A stretch of 64,000 nt of DNA from Pseudomonas mangrovi (GTDB lineage: Bacteria; Pseudomonadota; Gammaproteobacteria; Pseudomonadales; Pseudomonadaceae), in assembly GCF_003052585.1 (NCBI RefSeq), contig NZ_QASN01000014.1:141551-205550 (forward strand). Reading direction: 5' to 3'. The notes below the pieces were generated by a model. That model made no database searches, was not told the DNA's origin, and saw nothing but the letters and a program-made list of their open reading frames with translations. Below are positions 1 through 8,159 of the stretch, one piece after another. Every line of letters begins with the position of its first letter. The stretch's first letter is position 1. Made by a program: the position numbers and the translations under genes.

Positions 1-306
1 CAGCGCGACGCGGTCGCCGGGAAGGGCGACCAGGCGTTTGACGAAGGCAGCCTCGCCCTCAGGCGGTAGAAAAACCACTATCTCGCCACGTTGCGGCTCG
101 CTCACGGCATGTGCCCAGGCACTCACGAGAATCAGGCGGCCGGGCGCGAGCGTAGGTGCCATGGAGGCTGACGGCTGACTGAAAGGTGCGATGCCGAGCA
201 GACGCAGGCGCGGGTCGTGGCTGGCGGTGCCCAGCGGATTGACCAGGTAGAGCGCCAGCAGACCGACCAGCAGGCCGGCGCTGATCTTCCAGAAACCGAT
301 ACGCAT
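1..306 (-). CDS. S26-family signal peptidase I-like protein (3' end outside window)
   Basis: The minus strand reads 102 codons without a stop from an ATG at 306 to the window edge, so the C-terminus is missing. Residues 8-22 form one hydrophobic membrane anchor. The S26 boxes are clear: SASMAPTL at 46-53 carries the nucleophile Ser48, and FVKRLVALPGD at 88-98 carries the general base Lys90. The family cleaves signal peptides on the periplasmic side of the inner membrane. With one anchor and a short spacer before box B it looks unlike the two-anchor housekeeping LepB, so an accessory peptidase is more likely (inference). An AAGGAG ribosome site lies just upstream of the ATG. Confidence 0.85.
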   Translation of the reverse strand, partial: MRIGFWKISAGLLVGLLALYLVNPLGTASHDPRLRLLGIAPFSQPSASMAPTLAPGRLILVSAWAHAVSEPQRGEIVVFLPPEGEAAFVKRLVALPGDRVAL

Positions 307-429
307 CGCAACTCCTTGGAGGGCCTGAGGCAGGGCTGCGACCTTAACCAAACGCCGGCAGCGGGTACAGCCCCGCCGCCGGCCGCCTGCACAGCGATCG
401 TGTCGTAGCGCGGGTGGTCATTGCCCGGT

Positions 430-951
430 TCAGCGTCCGCGCGGGTTGCCCATGCTCGGCGCGCGCTCGGGGCGAACGCTGGTATTGGCGGCACGGGCGA
501 TGGTCGCCAGATCGTTGGGCGTCACTACCGGGCGCCCATGCGGCGCAGTGCCGTAGTAACGCCGGCTTCCGGGCAGGATCCGTGGCAGACCACCCGTCAC
601 CAGCAGCGTCAGCACACAGGAGCAGCAACTGCGGTCGGTCAGGTTGTAGGTGCCAATGGCTCGCCAGGCAGCCCAGCAGTCGAGGATCGCGTCCTCGTCC
701 AGTGAAGCAGGCATGTCATAGCTTGCGGGCAGGCGATTGCCCTCGCTGGCGCAGTCGATCCGGTACACCTCGGCCGCGCCGGCGACGGTCTCGCTGCCGA
801 TGAAATACTGATGCGCTGCCTCCGTGGTCGACACCGAGCCGAGCAACGGCCACCAGCTTATGTAGGTACTGCCGCAGGTCATCGCGCCATGGCCGACGTT
901 GCCGCCGCTGCCAATGACGCCTGTGCCGGGCCAGACATGAACGGTCACCAT
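430..951 (-). CDS. Small permuted papain-like (NlpC/P60-superfamily-like) protein, effector-like
   Basis: A 173-aa protein starting at the ATG at 951, which has AGGAGG seven bases upstream. The frame stays open further upstream, but there it only translates a repeat element, so the longer form is rejected. Near the N-terminus GNVGHGAM (His21) is followed by STYISWWP; later YNLTDRSCCSCVLTLL holds the candidate Cys110. A His before a Cys in this spacing is the order of permuted papain-like hydrolases, including several secreted effectors. No signal peptide or membrane segment is visible, and no secretion genes are nearby. It is co-oriented with the signal peptidase 123 bp downstream. Hydrolase activity and effector role are inferences; the true family name was not recognised. 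Confidence 0.6.
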   Translation of the reverse strand: MVTVHVWPGTGVIGSGGNVGHGAMTCGSTYISWWPLLGSVSTTEAAHQYFIGSETVAGAAEVYRIDCASEGNRLPASYDMPASLDEDAILDCWAAWRAIGTYNLTDRSCCSCVLTLLVTGGLPRILPGSRRYYGTAPHGRPVVTPNDLATIARAANTSVRPERAPSMGNPRGR

Positions 952-973
952 GCTGCATCCTCCTGTGTCGTTA

Positions 974-1115
974 GCAGGCTGTTGAAAAACTACCTGCGTG
1001 GCCATCGCGGCGTTAAAAACCGGCTCAAAATGCTCATTTACAGCGCGTAAACTGCGCTTTTTCGCCGGTTTTTGCCTTGCGCTTACTGCCTCGCCAACGT
1101 TTTTCAACAGCCTGC
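974..1115. mobile_element. MITE-like element with 17-bp terminal inverted repeats
   Basis: The left end at 974-990 (GCAGGCTGTTGAAAAAC) is matched exactly in reverse complement at 1099-1115. The 142 bp between the outer ends carry no gene and contain a second inverted repeat, TTAAAAACCGGC near 1013-1024 against GCCGGTTTTT at 1064-1073. Size, perfect ends and lack of a transposase fit a non-autonomous element moved in trans by a transposase using GGCTGTTGAAAAA-type ends. No clear target duplication is seen. One end lies 22 bp from the start codon of the papain-like gene at 951. Confidence 0.75.
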
Positions 1116-1323
1116 CAGGCTGATCGCGCGGAGTCCTCCGGGCGATGGCGGTGCTGCAGGCGTTCGGGATTGCCGCGAAGAGGGATGCTGGCCGAGCGTC
1201 ACAGCCAGAGCAGCATAGCTGCTGTGCCGGGGCGTGCGTTGTGCTCCTGCGGATGCGCAATACGCTGCGCTTGTTGTGCTCTACGAGGGCGCTGCTGGCT
1301 CGCTGTCGCAATGACCGCGCCGT
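1116..1323. repeat. Degenerate intergenic repeat between MITE and DUF4166 gene
   Basis: No gene is supported here. The stretch 1254-1288 resembles 15243-15278 in the tandem array (both contain GCGCAAT.CGCTGCGCTT.TTG), so it looks like a decayed copy of part of that repeat family. Nothing else is recognised. Together with the MITE it makes up the gene-free 952-1323 interval. Confidence 0.45.
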
Positions 1324-1914
1324 TCAGCTGGCGCTCATCTCCAGCTCGCCGGCATAGCCGAGCAGCTGGCCGAGCAGGGGCAGGTTGAAGCTGACCGAGA
1401 ACTGGTAGCGTTCGCCCGTTGGCCCGCTGACGATACGCTTGTAGGCATGCGAGCGCGGCAGCAGCAAGAGTGGCAGGGGCATGCCGTGCAGGCGCATTGC
1501 CCGCGGTTGCCAGAACCAGCCGCCCTCGGTGATCGCCACGCCCAGCTGCAGGGTCACCGGCCCGCTGGTTTCGCTCCAGTGGCCCTCGGGATAGCGACCG
1601 TGCGGGGTGAACAAGGAGTTCATGCGCTGGCTGCCGGCGAAGACCCGGTTCCAGTGCAGGCCCTGGGCGTCGTGGCCGATCTCCACCCGCAGTGCGACCC
1701 GTCCCGGCTCGCTCGGCAGGCCGAGACGCCGCCCGAGGCGCCGGCCGATCAGGCCGGCCAGTCCCCGTCCGTAGGTCAGCTCGACGTCTCCCTCCAGTGC
1801 GCCACCCTGCAGATGCAGGCGCTGCAGCAACGGATGCAGGCGGGCGAAGTCGGCGCCGAACCATTGGTTGACGAGGTTGTTCGAGGATTCGGTGGCGCTC
1901 TGCTGGTCGGTCAT
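1324..1914 (-). CDS. DUF4166 domain-containing protein
   Basis: A 196-aa protein from the ATG at 1914; an in-frame ATG at 1986 is less likely because the added residues are arginine-rich with no conserved look. The N-terminal part (FARLHPLLQRLHLQGG) and the GLAGLIGRRLGRRLGLP segment match my recollection of DUF4166 proteins, whose function is unknown. No signal peptide, membrane helix or catalytic motif is evident. It is followed 78 bp later on the opposite-going side by no plus-strand gene and sits upstream of nothing co-transcribed with certainty. Family assignment rests on recalled sequence similarity. Confidence 0.7.
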   Translation of the reverse strand: MTDQQSATESSNNLVNQWFGADFARLHPLLQRLHLQGGALEGDVELTYGRGLAGLIGRRLGRRLGLPSEPGRVALRVEIGHDAQGLHWNRVFAGSQRMNSLFTPHGRYPEGHWSETSGPVTLQLGVAITEGGWFWQPRAMRLHGMPLPLLLLPRSHAYKRIVSGPTGERYQFSVSFNLPLLGQLLGYAGELEMSAS

Positions 1915-1992
1915 CCTTGCTCTCTGCGGGTGGCGATGCGCCACCTTAGCCGTAGCGCTGTCGCGCCACAATGACCGGCGAGTCACGCCGCT

Positions 1993-2625
1993 TCAGTGTG
2001 CCTGTGGCCGATAGATCCAGCTGATCTGGGCGTACTCGGCGAAGGCGCGGGGAAACAGATAATCGCCGCGAAAGAACGCCAGGTTGACGGCGCTCCAGCC
2101 TGGATCGAAATCGGGTACCTGGGTGCGGATGGCGTCGGCCAGCAGGGTGGTGCAGTAGCGATGGGGTTCACCGCGTGGCTGGATCACGAAGGCCTGGCCG
2201 CGCTGGGCCAGTAGTGTCTGGGCAATGCTCAGCTTCTGCTGCGCATCGAGAAAGGTCGGCCGAGCGATGGCGAAGTCGTGGGCAAGGCTTGGGTGGACGA
2301 ATTCGTCCAGGCTGCTGAGCAATACCTGGTCGGGATGTTCGGGTTGGTCGTCGGTGCTGGCGTGGACGATCAGCACCTGCGGGCTGCTCGCCACGATCAT
2401 GCCGATATGCGAATAGTCGCTGCCGCTGAGCTGGCGAATGACACTGCTGTCGGTAGAGGTGCCGCTGCGGAAGATCCAGTCGCCCACGGCGAGTTCTGGC
2501 AATGGCGGCAGGACGACGGTCGCTACCGGCTGGGTGCGCAGGGAGAGCGCAATGCCGATGAGTGCGAGCAGGAGCAGGGCAGGAAGCCAGCGGCGAGGCC
2601 GGCGAGCGAAAGTGGCGAGAGACAT
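1993..2625 (-). CDS. YiiX/YebB-like permuted papain-fold cysteine hydrolase
   Basis: A 210-aa protein with an N-terminal membrane segment at about 13-28 after basic residues, so probably periplasmic and anchored or secreted. GDWIFRSG followed by DYSHIGMIV gives the conserved His, and YCTTLLADAI about 85 residues later gives the Cys. This is the His-before-Cys order of the YiiX branch of the NlpC/P60 superfamily, whose members cleave amide or thioester-type bonds; the substrate here is unknown. It lies 40 bp downstream of the lipoprotein gene that starts at 3067, in the same orientation, and the two may be co-transcribed. Confidence 0.85.
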   Translation of the reverse strand: MSLATFARRPRRWLPALLLLALIGIALSLRTQPVATVVLPPLPELAVGDWIFRSGTSTDSSVIRQLSGSDYSHIGMIVASSPQVLIVHASTDDQPEHPDQVLLSSLDEFVHPSLAHDFAIARPTFLDAQQKLSIAQTLLAQRGQAFVIQPRGEPHRYCTTLLADAIRTQVPDFDPGWSAVNLAFFRGDYLFPRAFAEYAQISWIYRPQAH

Positions 2626-2665
2626 GGGCGAGACCGGCGCCGGTGAGGGCGCCGGTGCGACGCTG

Positions 2666-3067
2666 TTAGAGCTTGATCTTCCAGTCGCCGTCGACCTTGG
2701 TCAGCTTGACCTGTTCAGTGGTCTTCTCGTCGTTCTTCTTGAAGGTGACGGTGACCGGCACGCTGGCGCTGGTCTTGTCATCGTTGTAGCTGGCGGTACC
2801 TGCTTCGATCTCGTCGATGCCACCCTTCTCGGCCGCCATGGCAGATGCCGGTGCCAGCATCATCTGCAGCTTGCCGCGCATCATGTCCTTCTGACCGTCC
2901 TCGAGTTCCTCAGGCAGTTCCACCAGGTCCATCAGGGTGTCGATATCCCCGCTGTAGGCAGCCTTGGTGAAAGCGACGGCGACCTGCTCCGGTTCGTTGG
3001 AGGAGGAGCAGCCGACCAGCACCAGAGAGACGACCACCAGGGCGAACCAGTTCTTGAGAGATTGCAT
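2666..3067 (-). CDS. DUF4878-type small lipoprotein
   Basis: A 133-aa protein with a type II signal peptide: a basic start, a hydrophobic stretch and the lipobox LVGC, predicting a lipid-modified Cys20. The mature part begins SSSNEPEQVAVAFTKAAYSGD and ends with a beta-rich segment closing in VDGDWKIKL. That helix-then-sheet layout is typical of the DUF4878/NTF2-like lipoproteins. Role unknown. Asp2-type retention signals are absent, so outer-membrane sorting is possible (inference). It precedes the YiiX-like gene by 40 bp. Confidence 0.8.
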   Translation of the reverse strand: MQSLKNWFALVVVSLVLVGCSSSNEPEQVAVAFTKAAYSGDIDTLMDLVELPEELEDGQKDMMRGKLQMMLAPASAMAAEKGGIDEIEAGTASYNDDKTSASVPVTVTFKKNDEKTTEQVKLTKVDGDWKIKL

Positions 3068-3242
3068 GTAGCTTCCTTTGCGTTGGGTGTGGAGCGGCGA
3101 TTCTAGCGCCCCGGACAGCGCGCGGCGAGCGGCGCGCCAGAGCCATTGCGTGGCGGAGGTCGCATTCCCGGGGCAGGTCGGCGGCGGTGGTGGAAGCGCA
3201 ACGCGTGTCGCGCTGCGGGCTCAGGCGGGGCACGCCGGATTA

Positions 3243-3256
3243 TTGATCGCCGGCAA
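3243..3256 (+). promoter_or_regulatory. Possible ANR/FNR-type site upstream of the PAS gene
   Basis: TTGATCGCCGGCAA has a perfect 5' half of the TTGAT-N4-ATCAA consensus and a 3/5 match in the other half. It lies about 100 bp before the PAS gene start. The P. aeruginosa aerotaxis receptor gene is known to be under ANR control, which makes the site plausible but not proven. Two overlapping palindromes, including GGTGCC-T-GGCACC at 3294-3306, lie between it and the gene. Confidence 0.3.
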
Positions 3257-3357
3257 TGGAGTGGCGAATTGCCAGTGTGACAATCGGTGGCACGGTGCCT
3301 GGCACCGCGCCTGCACCTGCGGGCGACTCATCCGTTCCCCTGGCTGTACGGTGCGCC

Positions 3358-3894
3358 ATGAAGCGAAAGATCATCCCCACCCGCAACGAGGTTCGCCTCG
3401 CCGACGACGAGTTCATCGTCAGCAAGACCGACCCCAAGGGTCGCATCACCTATGCCAACCGGACCTTCATGCGCATTTCCGGCTTTCCCGAGGCCGAGCT
3501 GCTGGGCATTCAGCACAATGTGGTGCGTCATCCGGATATGCCGCGAGGCGTGTTCAAGCTGCTCTGGGAGACCCTGGAGCGTGGCGATGAATTCTTTGGC
3601 TACGTGAAGAACCTGTGCCGTGACGGCAGCTACTACTGGGTGCTGGCCAACATCACGCCGGACCACGACATGCAGGGCAAGCTGCGCGGCTACTACTCGG
3701 TGCGGCGCAAGCCCCGGGCGGAAGCGGTGACGGCGATCGCCGCCCTGTATGCGCAGATGCTCGAGGTCGAGCGTGCCAGCGCCACCCAGGACGCGGTCGC
3801 GCGCTCGCTGGCGTTGCTTCAGCAGCATCTGGCGCAGTCCTCCAGCGACTACCTGTCCTTCGTCCTCGATTCCATTCGCGAGGGTGCCGCATGA
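3358..3894 (+). CDS. Soluble PAS-domain sensor, Aer-like
   Basis: A 178-aa protein with one PAS domain at about 15-120, including [19 protein letters not shown], the GFPEAELLG turn and the VVRHPDMP segment seen in Aer-type FAD-binding PAS domains. There is no membrane segment; the last 50 residues are helical. The start at 3358 is chosen because homology begins with [14 protein letters not shown]; the frame is open upstream. The stop overlaps the start of the next gene (ATGA), so the two are translationally coupled. Together they resemble an Aer receptor split into sensor and transducer polypeptides. Redox or oxygen sensing through FAD is inferred. Confidence 0.85.
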   Translation: MKRKIIPTRNEVRLADDEFIVSKTDPKGRITYANRTFMRISGFPEAELLGIQHNVVRHPDMPRGVFKLLWETLERGDEFFGYVKNLCRDGSYYWVLANITPDHDMQGKLRGYYSVRRKPRAEAVTAIAALYAQMLEVERASATQDAVARSLALLQQHLAQSSSDYLSFVLDSIREGAA

Positions 3895-5393
3895 GCTTCT
3901 CGAGTCCGCAGGCGCGCGGTGTCAGCGCCGGCCACCCGTTTCTTTCCAGCCTGATCCGCCTGCTCGGCGTGGCCATGGTGCTGGTTTCGCTGACCGGCGC
4001 GGTGCTGGTGATGATCCTTTATCAGGGCAGCTGGCTGTGGCTGGCCCAGCCGCTGTTGATTGCCGCCCTGAGCTTCGTGTTGCTGCATCGCCTGGAAAGG
4101 GTCGTGCTGACGCTGGAAACCATCTTTGAAACCATGCGCCAGGCGAATGCGGGAATCTTCTGCCGGCGCATCACCAATACCCAGCGTCTGGGCGAGGTGG
4201 GCATGGTGGCCTGGGAGGTGAACGACTTTCTCGACAAGGTGGAAAGCTACTTCAAGGAAGTCGACACCTGCTTCAGCAATGCGGCGCACGGCAACTACGC
4301 GCGTCCGGCGCTGGTCAGCGGGCAGCCCGGCATGCTCAAGAAGTCTCTGCTCAACATCAACCGCTCGATCGACATGATGAGTCGCAACGCCGAGCTGGTC
4401 GCCGCCAACGAACTGCACTCGGCGCTGCATTCGCTGAACATCCACAACCTGATCCGCAACCTGCGCGATACCCAGGAAGACCTGATGCAGATCGGCGAGC
4501 GCATGGGCCGGGTGGAGAACATCGCCAACGACACCGGCAACGCGGCGCAGGAGAGCCAGGTCGCGGTGCTGCGCATGGTCGACGCGCTGGACGACATCAG
4601 CCGCACCATCAATCAGGTCACCGAGGTGGTCAATCAGCTGGGTAGCGACAGCGCAAGGGTCCAGGGCTCGCTGTCGATCATCACCGAGATCGCCGATCAG
4701 ACCAATCTGCTGGCGTTGAATGCGGCCATCGAGGCGGCACGTGCCGGCGATCAGGGCCGCGGCTTCGCGGTGGTCGCCGACGAGGTCAAGGCGCTGTCGC
4801 GGCGGACCAAGGAGGCCGCCATCGAAGTCACCGACACCATCAACGGCTTCAGCGCGCGGGTGCGCGAGACGGTGCTGCAGGCCGAGACCTCCAACCGGCT
4901 GGCCAGTCAGGTGGGTGAGGTGGTCACGGGTTTTCGTGCGCGCTTCGACACCTTTTCCAGCGGCGCCGGCCAGACCATGGAGGCGGTGGCCACCGCCAAG
5001 GACCAGGCGTTCAACGCGCTGATCAAGGTCGATCACATCGTCTTCAAGCAGAACGGCTACATCTCGCTGGATACCTCGGCCGCGCAGGAGGAGTCGCTGC
5101 GCGCGGTTGCCGCCGGGCCGCGCGAGTGCCGGCTGGGGCAGTGGTACTACCACGGCGAGGGCGCGCAGTGCTTCGGCCACACCGCGGGCTTCAGTGCGCT
5201 GGAGTCGCCGCATCTGCGGATTCACGAAGCGGTGCAGCAGGCGGTAGCGCTGCGCGAGGTCGATTGGGTGAAGCAGCCGCAGGCCAAGGCGCAGATCGTC
5301 GAGGCAATGGCGCGCGCCGAGAAGCAGAGCTATCAGCTGCTCAGCCATCTGGACGCGATGCTGGCGGAAAAACATGCCGGTCACGCCGGCTGA
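3891..5393 (+). CDS. Methyl-accepting chemotaxis protein with C-terminal CZB domain
   Basis: A 500-aa transducer. Two hydrophobic segments at about 22-43 and 48-66 with almost no periplasmic loop place sensing in the cytoplasm or in the partner PAS protein. The signalling hairpin is unmistakable at 264-305 ([21 protein letters not shown]). After it a chemoreceptor zinc-binding domain carries the 3His/1Cys set: His382 (DHIVFK), Cys413 (CRLGQWYY), His441 and His445 (SPHLRIH). CZB domains bind zinc and can respond to metal or hypochlorite. The gene overlaps the PAS gene by 4 bp. No periplasmic ligand domain is present. Confidence 0.92.
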   Translation: MSFSSPQARGVSAGHPFLSSLIRLLGVAMVLVSLTGAVLVMILYQGSWLWLAQPLLIAALSFVLLHRLERVVLTLETIFETMRQANAGIFCRRITNTQRLGEVGMVAWEVNDFLDKVESYFKEVDTCFSNAAHGNYARPALVSGQPGMLKKSLLNINRSIDMMSRNAELVAANELHSALHSLNIHNLIRNLRDTQEDLMQIGERMGRVENIANDTGNAAQESQVAVLRMVDALDDISRTINQVTEVVNQLGSDSARVQGSLSIITEIADQTNLLALNAAIEAARAGDQGRGFAVVADEVKALSRRTKEAAIEVTDTINGFSARVRETVLQAETSNRLASQVGEVVTGFRARFDTFSSGAGQTMEAVATAKDQAFNALIKVDHIVFKQNGYISLDTSAAQEESLRAVAAGPRECRLGQWYYHGEGAQCFGHTAGFSALESPHLRIHEAVQQAVALREVDWVKQPQAKAQIVEAMARAEKQSYQLLSHLDAMLAEKHAGHAG

Positions 5394-5402
5394 GCGGACG
5401 GC

Positions 5403-6224
5403 TCAGGGGTTCTCGGCCAGCCATTGTCGCGGGCTGCAACCGACGCGGCGGCGAAAGGCCCGCGCCAGCGCCGAGGCGCTTTCATAGCCGTTCTCCGCTG
5501 CCAACAGCGCCAGCGGGCGGCCTGCGCGCAGCCCCTTCTGCACCAGGCCGATGCGCCAGCCGAGCAGGTAGTCGCCAGGTGTGCAGCCGAGTACCTGGCG
5601 AAAGCGCGCGGCGAAGCGTGCCCGTGAGAGGTGTGCACAGCCGGCCATCTCCTCCAGCTGCCAGGGATGCCCGGGGCGTTCGTGGATGCCGGCCAGTGTC
5701 TGGGCCAGGCGGGGGTCGGCCAGGCCGGCGAGCAGTCCCACCTGCAGCCTCTGCTCCTCCAGCTGGCGCCGTAGCCACTCGATCACCAGCAGCTCGAACA
5801 GTCGATCCAGTACCGCCTGGCTACCCGGCGCGGGGTCGCTGGCCTCGCGTGCCAGCAGGTTGAACAGTGGCTCCAGCGACGCCAACTGCTTGCCCTGCAG
5901 GACCAGCCAGGCGGGCAGGCTGCTCGCCAGCGGGTGCGTGTTACCGCCAGCGAAGCTGAGCGTGGCGCACGCCAGCTGTGGCGATGTCTGTGGCAGGGGT
6001 TGCAGGCGATGCGCAACGGGACGCACGAACAGTAGCAGCGCTGGGGCCGTCACCAGTTGCTCGGGTTCACCGACGATCTGCAGGCGCAGACTGCCCTGGT
6101 GCAACAGATGCAGATGGCCGTGCTCGGCGCTGCCATAGAGATCGGTGCGCTGGCACAGCGGACCACGGAAGAAGGTGCCGGCGCGAAGGTTGAAGCGGGC
6201 CAGTAGCGGGGAAAGGGCATCCAT
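5403..6224 (-). CDS. AraC-family transcriptional regulator
   Basis: A 273-aa regulator. The first 130 residues form a cupin-like effector domain (HLHLLHQGSLRLQI, PALLLFVRPVAHRL). The last 100 residues hold the double helix-turn-helix: the first includes LEEMAGCAHLSRARFAARFR and the second ALLAAENGYESASALARAF, ending in VGCSPRQW. It is divergent from the AhpD-like gene at 6328, with about 100 bp between the starts, the usual arrangement for a local regulator and its target. The effector is unknown. Confidence 0.88.
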   Translation of the reverse strand: MDALSPLLARFNLRAGTFFRGPLCQRTDLYGSAEHGHLHLLHQGSLRLQIVGEPEQLVTAPALLLFVRPVAHRLQPLPQTSPQLACATLSFAGGNTHPLASSLPAWLVLQGKQLASLEPLFNLLAREASDPAPGSQAVLDRLFELLVIEWLRRQLEEQRLQVGLLAGLADPRLAQTLAGIHERPGHPWQLEEMAGCAHLSRARFAARFRQVLGCTPGDYLLGWRIGLVQKGLRAGRPLALLAAENGYESASALARAFRRRVGCSPRQWLAENP

Positions 6225-6327
6225 GGCTAGATGAGACGATCTGTATGAAAAAAAGCGTTTGAGGTTGCCAAAAGTATCCCTGCAGGCGCCAGGCTACAAG
6301 CCTCGTTGTCCCTTCAGGAGCTACATC

Positions 6328-6840
6328 ATGTCCGTTATCGCCTTGCCTTCCTCCTCGCAACTGCCTCTGCCCAGTCAGGCGCTGCTGGCAACCGTGCAAC
6401 GCCGCCAGGGGCGGGTGCCGAACATGCTGCGGGTGCTGGGCCATTCGCCGGCGGCGCTGGCCGGCTATCTGCAGCTGGCCGAGCAGCTGGCCGGTGGCGG
6501 ATTGAATGCAGCCGAGCGCGAGCGGGTGGCGCTGGCGGTCAGTCAGGCCAATGCCTGTGATTATTGCTTGCGTGCGCACGCCTGGCTCGCCGGGCGGCAG
6601 GGCCTGTCGAGTGAGGAGCAGGCGCTGGCGCGCCAGGCCGGTGAAGGCGATGCGCTGGCACAGTTCGCCCGCGCGCTGGTGGAAGGCCGCGGGCGGGTCG
6701 GGGATGAGGTGTTTGCCCAGGCCCGTCGCGCCGGTCTGGATGAGACGCGGATGGTCGAGGTGGTTGCCCAGGTCGCCTGCATGACCCTGAGCAACTACCT
6801 CAACAACCTGGCGCAGACGGAGATCGATTTCCCGGCCTGA
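6328..6840 (+). CDS. Carboxymuconolactone decarboxylase / AhpD-like alkylhydroperoxidase
   Basis: A 170-aa protein starting at 6328 after CAGGAG. The AhpD redox centre is intact: Cys77-Asp-Tyr-Cys80 with His84 (CDYCLRAH), in the order CxxCxxxH. Such proteins reduce peroxides or act as oxidoreductases in the cytoplasm. The N-terminal GRVPNMLRVLGHSPAAL is typical of the peroxidase-related subgroup. It is divergent from the AraC gene and likely controlled by it; the electron donor cannot be told. Confidence 0.9.
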   Translation: MSVIALPSSSQLPLPSQALLATVQRRQGRVPNMLRVLGHSPAALAGYLQLAEQLAGGGLNAAERERVALAVSQANACDYCLRAHAWLAGRQGLSSEEQALARQAGEGDALAQFARALVEGRGRVGDEVFAQARRAGLDETRMVEVVAQVACMTLSNYLNNLAQTEIDFPA

Positions 6841-6848
6841 GGTCCGGG

Positions 6849-8159
6849 TCAGGGTTGGCTGGCAGGCTGGTCCGGGCCGTACAGCGTGGCGCTGACCATG
6901 CCGTGGATCCGCCGCGACTGCATATAGTCGGTGTGCTGCAGCATGCCCAGGGTCACCAGGCCGTTTTGCGGGTCAACCCACATCCACGGCCCCTGCACGC
7001 CCCACCACCAGTAGGTGCCTTGCGGCAGATGCCCGGCCGCGGCACTGTCGCTGACCACGGCGGCGCCGAGGCCGAACTGGTTGCCGGGGTAGAAGGCGCT
7101 GATTGCCGCGACACCCTCGGGCAGCTGGTTGCTACGCATCAGTCGCACGGTATCGGCCTTGAGCAGGCGCACGCCATCGGTCTCGCCGTCGCCCAGCAGC
7201 ATGCGGGCGAACTTCAGGTAGTCGTCGATGGGTGCCAGCAGCCCGCCGCTGCCATCGGCGAAACCGCCACCACCGCTGGCATTGGCCGGTGCGCTGAGGT
7301 ACTGCTGTTTGGGCAGCGGCTGCAGCTTGCCGGCCTCGTCGCTGGCGTAGGAGGTGGTCAGGCGTGGTGCCTGCTCGGCGCTGACATGGAAACCGCTGTC
7401 GTTCATTTTCAGCGGCTTGAGGATGCGCGTGCGGACGAAATCCGCGTAGCGCATGCCGGAGAGCTTCTCCACCAGCGCGGCCTGGATCTCCGAGGACACG
7501 CTGTAGTGCCAGAGCGTGCCGGGCTGCTGGCGCAGCGGGATCGACGCCAGCCGCTGCAGGCGCTCGTCATAGCTCAGGCCGGGTTCCTGCACCTTGCGCG
7601 CCACATAGAGGCTGTCGACCTGGGACTGGGAGAACAGACCATAGGTGAAGCCGCCGGTATGGGTCAGCACCTCACGTACCGTCACCGGATGCGCCGGCGC
7701 TTCCGTCAGCGGTTTGCCGTCGGCGCCATCTTCCTTGGCCACCTGCAGGCCCTTGAGCTGCGGCAGGTGCTTTTCCAGCGGATCGTCGAGGGCGAACTTG
7801 CCTTCGTCGTACAACATCATCAGTGCCACCGACGTGACCGGCTTGGTCAGCGAGAACAGCTTGTAGATGCTGTCGTCGGCCAGTGCACTGCCTGCGGCGA
7901 CATCGGCAAAGCCTGCGTTGTGGCGATAGAGAATGGTGTCGCGGTCGGCGACCAGTACGGCGATGCCAGCGAGATGGCCCTGCTCGACTTCGACCTCCAG
8001 TTGCTGGGTCAGACGCTCGAAACGCGCAGGTTCGATGGCAGGCGCGGCGAACGCCAGCGGTGCGGCACACAACAGCGCGGCCAGCGGGCCGCGCAGGTGG
8101 CTGGCCAGCCGGTGCGGCCAGCGTGACGAGCGGGAGACGGGCAGGGGTTTGGGTGACAT
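6849..8159 (-). CDS. Class C beta-lactamase-like serine hydrolase (EstB-type)
   Basis: A 436-aa protein starting at 8159, preceded by GGAG at a good distance; the frame is open further upstream but with low-complexity sequence. A long N-terminal signal-like segment ends at about residue 39 (PLAFAAP), indicating export. The nucleophile motif SLTK is at 103-106 and WHYSVSS gives the Tyr219 motif of the serine hydrolase/penicillin-binding fold. GGGGFADGSGGL is the glycine-rich turn seen in EstB-like esterases. Members act as esterases or peptidases rather than true beta-lactamases; the substrate is unknown. Confidence 0.88.
   Translation of the reverse strand: MSPKPLPVSRSSRWPHRLASHLRGPLAALLCAAPLAFAAPAIEPARFERLTQQLEVEVEQGHLAGIAVLVADRDTILYRHNAGFADVAAGSALADDSIYKLFSLTKPVTSVALMMLYDEGKFALDDPLEKHLPQLKGLQVAKEDGADGKPLTEAPAHPVTVREVLTHTGGFTYGLFSQSQVDSLYVARKVQEPGLSYDERLQRLASIPLRQQPGTLWHYSVSSEIQAALVEKLSGMRYADFVRTRILKPLKMNDSGFHVSAEQAPRLTTSYASDEAGKLQPLPKQQYLSAPANASGGGGFADGSGGLLAPIDDYLKFARMLLGDGETDGVRLLKADTVRLMRSNQLPEGVAAISAFYPGNQFGLGAAVVSDSAAAGHLPQGTYWWWGVQGPWMWVDPQNGLVTLGMLQHTDYMQSRRIHGMVSATLYGPDQPASQP

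Noticed and set aside
952-1311. N-terminal extension of the papain-like protein in the same frame up to 1311
   Set aside because: The added residues are a translation of the MITE and decayed repeat; a strong AGGAGG site precedes the ATG at 951.
1993-2625. YiiX-like protein as partner or immunity factor of the papain-like protein at 430
   Set aside because: It is separated by the MITE and a DUF4166 gene and is itself a hydrolase fold; nothing links the two beyond fold similarity.
3287-3306. Possible sigma-54 promoter (GGCAC followed by GGCACC)
   Set aside because: The GG-N10-GC spacing is not met; the sequence is better explained by overlapping palindromes.
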